From Litorimonas sp. (GTDB taxonomy: Bacteria; Pseudomonadota; Alphaproteobacteria; Caulobacterales; Maricaulaceae): 64,000 nt of DNA. The notes beneath the pieces are model-generated. The model did not search any database. It was not told the DNA's origin and worked only from the letters and a program-made list of their open reading frames with translations. A program made the translations under genes and the position numbers. The DNA lies in NCBI GenBank assembly GCA_029936425.1, contig JAPYSU010000004.1, positions 124,001-188,000 of the forward strand, given 5' to 3'. Each line of letters starts with the position of its first letter. Positions within the stretch are counted from its first letter, which is position 1. This document shows, in pieces, positions 62,763 to 64,000 of this stretch.

Positions 62763-63217
62763 TGGGAGGCGTTCCAACCCATTGGTTCTACCACCTGGAA
62801 GGCAGCACAATTGAAAATGTGCTGCCGGAATTGCTTGAAAAGACGCTCGCCAAAGGCTGGCGGGCGCTCGTAAAATTACCTGAAGATATGCTGGCCGAGA
62901 TGGATGACCTTCTCTGGACGTTTCGGGATGAAAGCTTTTTGCCTCATGGCCGTGACGACGAGCCGATGGCGGATTGGCAACCTATTCTCCTCAGCGCTGA
63001 AACCGAAAGCGCCAAAGGTTTTGACGCGGTTTTTTTAATCGGGGGGGCAGACATATCAGAGATGGAAGGCGTTCAGCGCGCCATGGTCATGATAAATGGT
63101 CGGTCGGAAAGTGATGTGACCCGGGAACGTGGTCGCTGGAAAGCGTTAAAAGACGCCGGAGCCGATCTCTCTTATTACCAGCAAAACTCTCGCGGAAGCT
63201 GGGACAAGAAGGCCTAA
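62762..63217 (+). CDS. holC: DNA polymerase III chi subunit
   Basis: Links the clamp-loader to single-strand-binding protein. HolC signatures are WFYHLEG, LLEKTLAKGWRALV, LWTFRDESFLPHG and the second half FLIGGADISEMEGVQRAMVMINGR. Length 151. It shares TAATG with pepA, the usual pepA-holC coupling. Confidence 0.93.
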   Translation: MGGVPTHWFYHLEGSTIENVLPELLEKTLAKGWRALVKLPEDMLAEMDDLLWTFRDESFLPHGRDDEPMADWQPILLSAETESAKGFDAVFLIGGADISEMEGVQRAMVMINGRSESDVTRERGRWKALKDAGADLSYYQQNSRGSWDKKA

Positions 63218-63233
63218 CCTTCTTCAAATTCTG

Positions 63234-63280
63234 AAAAAAAACAAGAGAGCCTGCGAAGGGAGGAAGTTTCGCAGACTCTC
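63234..63280 (-). terminator. Rho-independent terminator of the isocitrate lyase gene
   Basis: GAGAG-C-CTGCGAA (63245-63257) pairs with TTCGCAG-A-CTCTC (63268-63280), a 12-pair stem with one mismatch. On the minus strand it is followed within three bases by eight uridines (A-run at 63234-63241). It lies just after the stop of the minus-strand gene. Confidence 0.8.
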
Positions 63281-63288
63281 CTAATTGA

Positions 63289-64000
63289 TTACGCGGCGCT
63301 TTCAAATTGGTTCATCGTATTGTGAACCCCGCCTGCTTTTAAGGCCCGGTCACCGCCCGTCATTTCCTTGAAGTCATCGCCGAGATTGGAGCCGACTTCA
63401 TGTTGATGCTTCACGGCAGAGACATTGCGGCGAATTTCTTCGCGTTGAATCTCTTTGACGTAAGCGAGCATTTTCTGCTCTCCGAAATATCCTTCGGATA
63501 GATCGTTCATCACCTTGGCCGTGCCGTGGAAGGTCGGCAGGGTAATGAGGTTATGGAAAACGCCGGCTTCACGGGCAATATCCGTCTGGAAGCTTTGCAA
63601 ACGGCGGTCCGCTTCGAGACCCAGTTCGTCTTCGTCATACGCCGCTGACATAAGCTGATTATTATCAGGATATTCTCCAGCCGTGATTTTGCCTTCGGCA
63701 ATCCAGTCTTCCCGGACTTGCTTGCGCAGATTCAGCGTCCAGTTGAAGGACGGGCTGTTATTATAGGTGAGCTTGGCGTGGGGCGCCTTCTCGCGAATAC
63801 GGCGGACCATATTCGCGATCTGGCCTACATTCGGCGTCGCGGTTTCGATCCAGAGGAGATCGGCGCCGCCGTCATTCAGGCTTGAAATACAGTCTTCGAC
63901 CACGCGGTCTTCGCCCGTGTCTTCCCGGAATTTGTAAAGACCATTGGGCAGGCGAACGGGCTTGACGAGCTTGCCGTCGAGCTGAATGGCCATTTCGCCG
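63289..64000 (-). CDS. aceA: Isocitrate lyase, C-terminal part (5' end outside window)
   Basis: Splits isocitrate to succinate and glyoxylate, the entry to the glyoxylate shunt that lets cells grow on acetate or fatty acids. The frame is open to base 64000. Visible are LLWIETATPNVGQIANMVRRI, the active-site NNSPSFNWT and the C-terminal ALKAGGVHNTMNQFESAA. The KKCGH cysteine signature belongs to the missing upstream part. About 237 residues are present. It converges on pepA-holC and ends in a strong terminator. Confidence 0.93.
   Translation of the reverse strand, partial: GEMAIQLDGKLVKPVRLPNGLYKFREDTGEDRVVEDCISSLNDGGADLLWIETATPNVGQIANMVRRIREKAPHAKLTYNNSPSFNWTLNLRKQVREDWIAEGKITAGEYPDNNQLMSAAYDEDELGLEADRRLQSFQTDIAREAGVFHNLITLPTFHGTAKVMNDLSEGYFGEQKMLAYVKEIQREEIRRNVSAVKHQHEVGSNLGDDFKEMTGGDRALKAGGVHNTMNQFESAA

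Overview
The window is an alphaproteobacterial chromosome segment, probably from the Caulobacterales/Hyphomonadaceae/Maricaulales side of the class and plausibly marine. Support for this: the lexA promoter carries the alphaproteobacterial SOS box (GTTC-N7-GTTC); lipid A genes run lpxD-fabZ-lpxA-lpxI-lpxB, with LpxI rather than LpxH; a 6S RNA follows zapA; and several long gene orders (dxr-to-gltA, trp-lexA-comEC-gltX, fabD-to-pepA) are typical of the class. The genus cannot be fixed from sequence reading alone. No rRNA, tRNA, CRISPR array, prophage or recognisable transposase was found.

Region by region. 1-9671 (+): the end of dxr, then rseP, bamA, skp, lpxD, fabZ, lpxA, lpxI and lpxB, an envelope-building operon covering outer-membrane protein assembly and lipid A. 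9693-12467 (-): gltA and gltX. 12496-14634 (+): comEC. 14832-22221 (-): ppiD, trpE, trpG, trpD, trpC, an AT-rich membrane-protein gene where moaC/moeA usually sit, and lexA. 22316-23047 (+): tpiA. 23048-33750 is accessory: a transmembrane XRE regulator with a lipoprotein serine hydrolase, bracketed by a duplicated tpiA 3' end; small membrane proteins; an SDR and a DsbA-fold isomerase; a pair of exported amidohydrolases, one without its metal ligands; a VOC protein; GC-rich palindromic elements; and a PAN-domain protein with a long Q/P-rich tail.

33810-43812: prfC, a QEGLA-motif (DUF1704) metallopeptidase, hemW and rdgB, a DUF2975/XRE pair, glycolytic fba-pgk-gap, then DUF4164-zapA and 6S RNA. 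43813-45187: a GC-rich, strongly self-complementary non-coding stretch and an AT-rich gene with uracil-DNA-glycosylase-like motifs. 45188-48072 (-): sqdB-sqdD-sqdC, the sulfolipid (SQDG) operon, with a promoter overlapped by a dyad. 48198-49490 (-): a CPA1 Na+/H+ antiporter. 49651-55611 (+): fabD, fabG, acpP, fabF, mltG, gmk and an unknown membrane protein. 55612-61132 (-): rsmA, pdxA, surA, lptG and lptF, without the lptD normally between surA and lptG. 61287-63217 (+): pepA and holC. 63289-64000 (-): the C-terminal part of isocitrate lyase.

Most of the window makes membranes and the outer envelope: fatty acids (fab), lipid A (lpx), its export (lptFG), outer-membrane proteins (bamA, skp, surA, ppiD) and sulfolipid (sqd). 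The less ordinary material lies in 23.0-33.7 kb and 43.8-45.1 kb. The best candidate for something undescribed is the XRE/hydrolase cassette at the tpiA 3' end, with its helically phased ATATTC repeat array. Next are the structured GC-rich segment after the 6S RNA and the dyad-controlled sqdBDC promoter.
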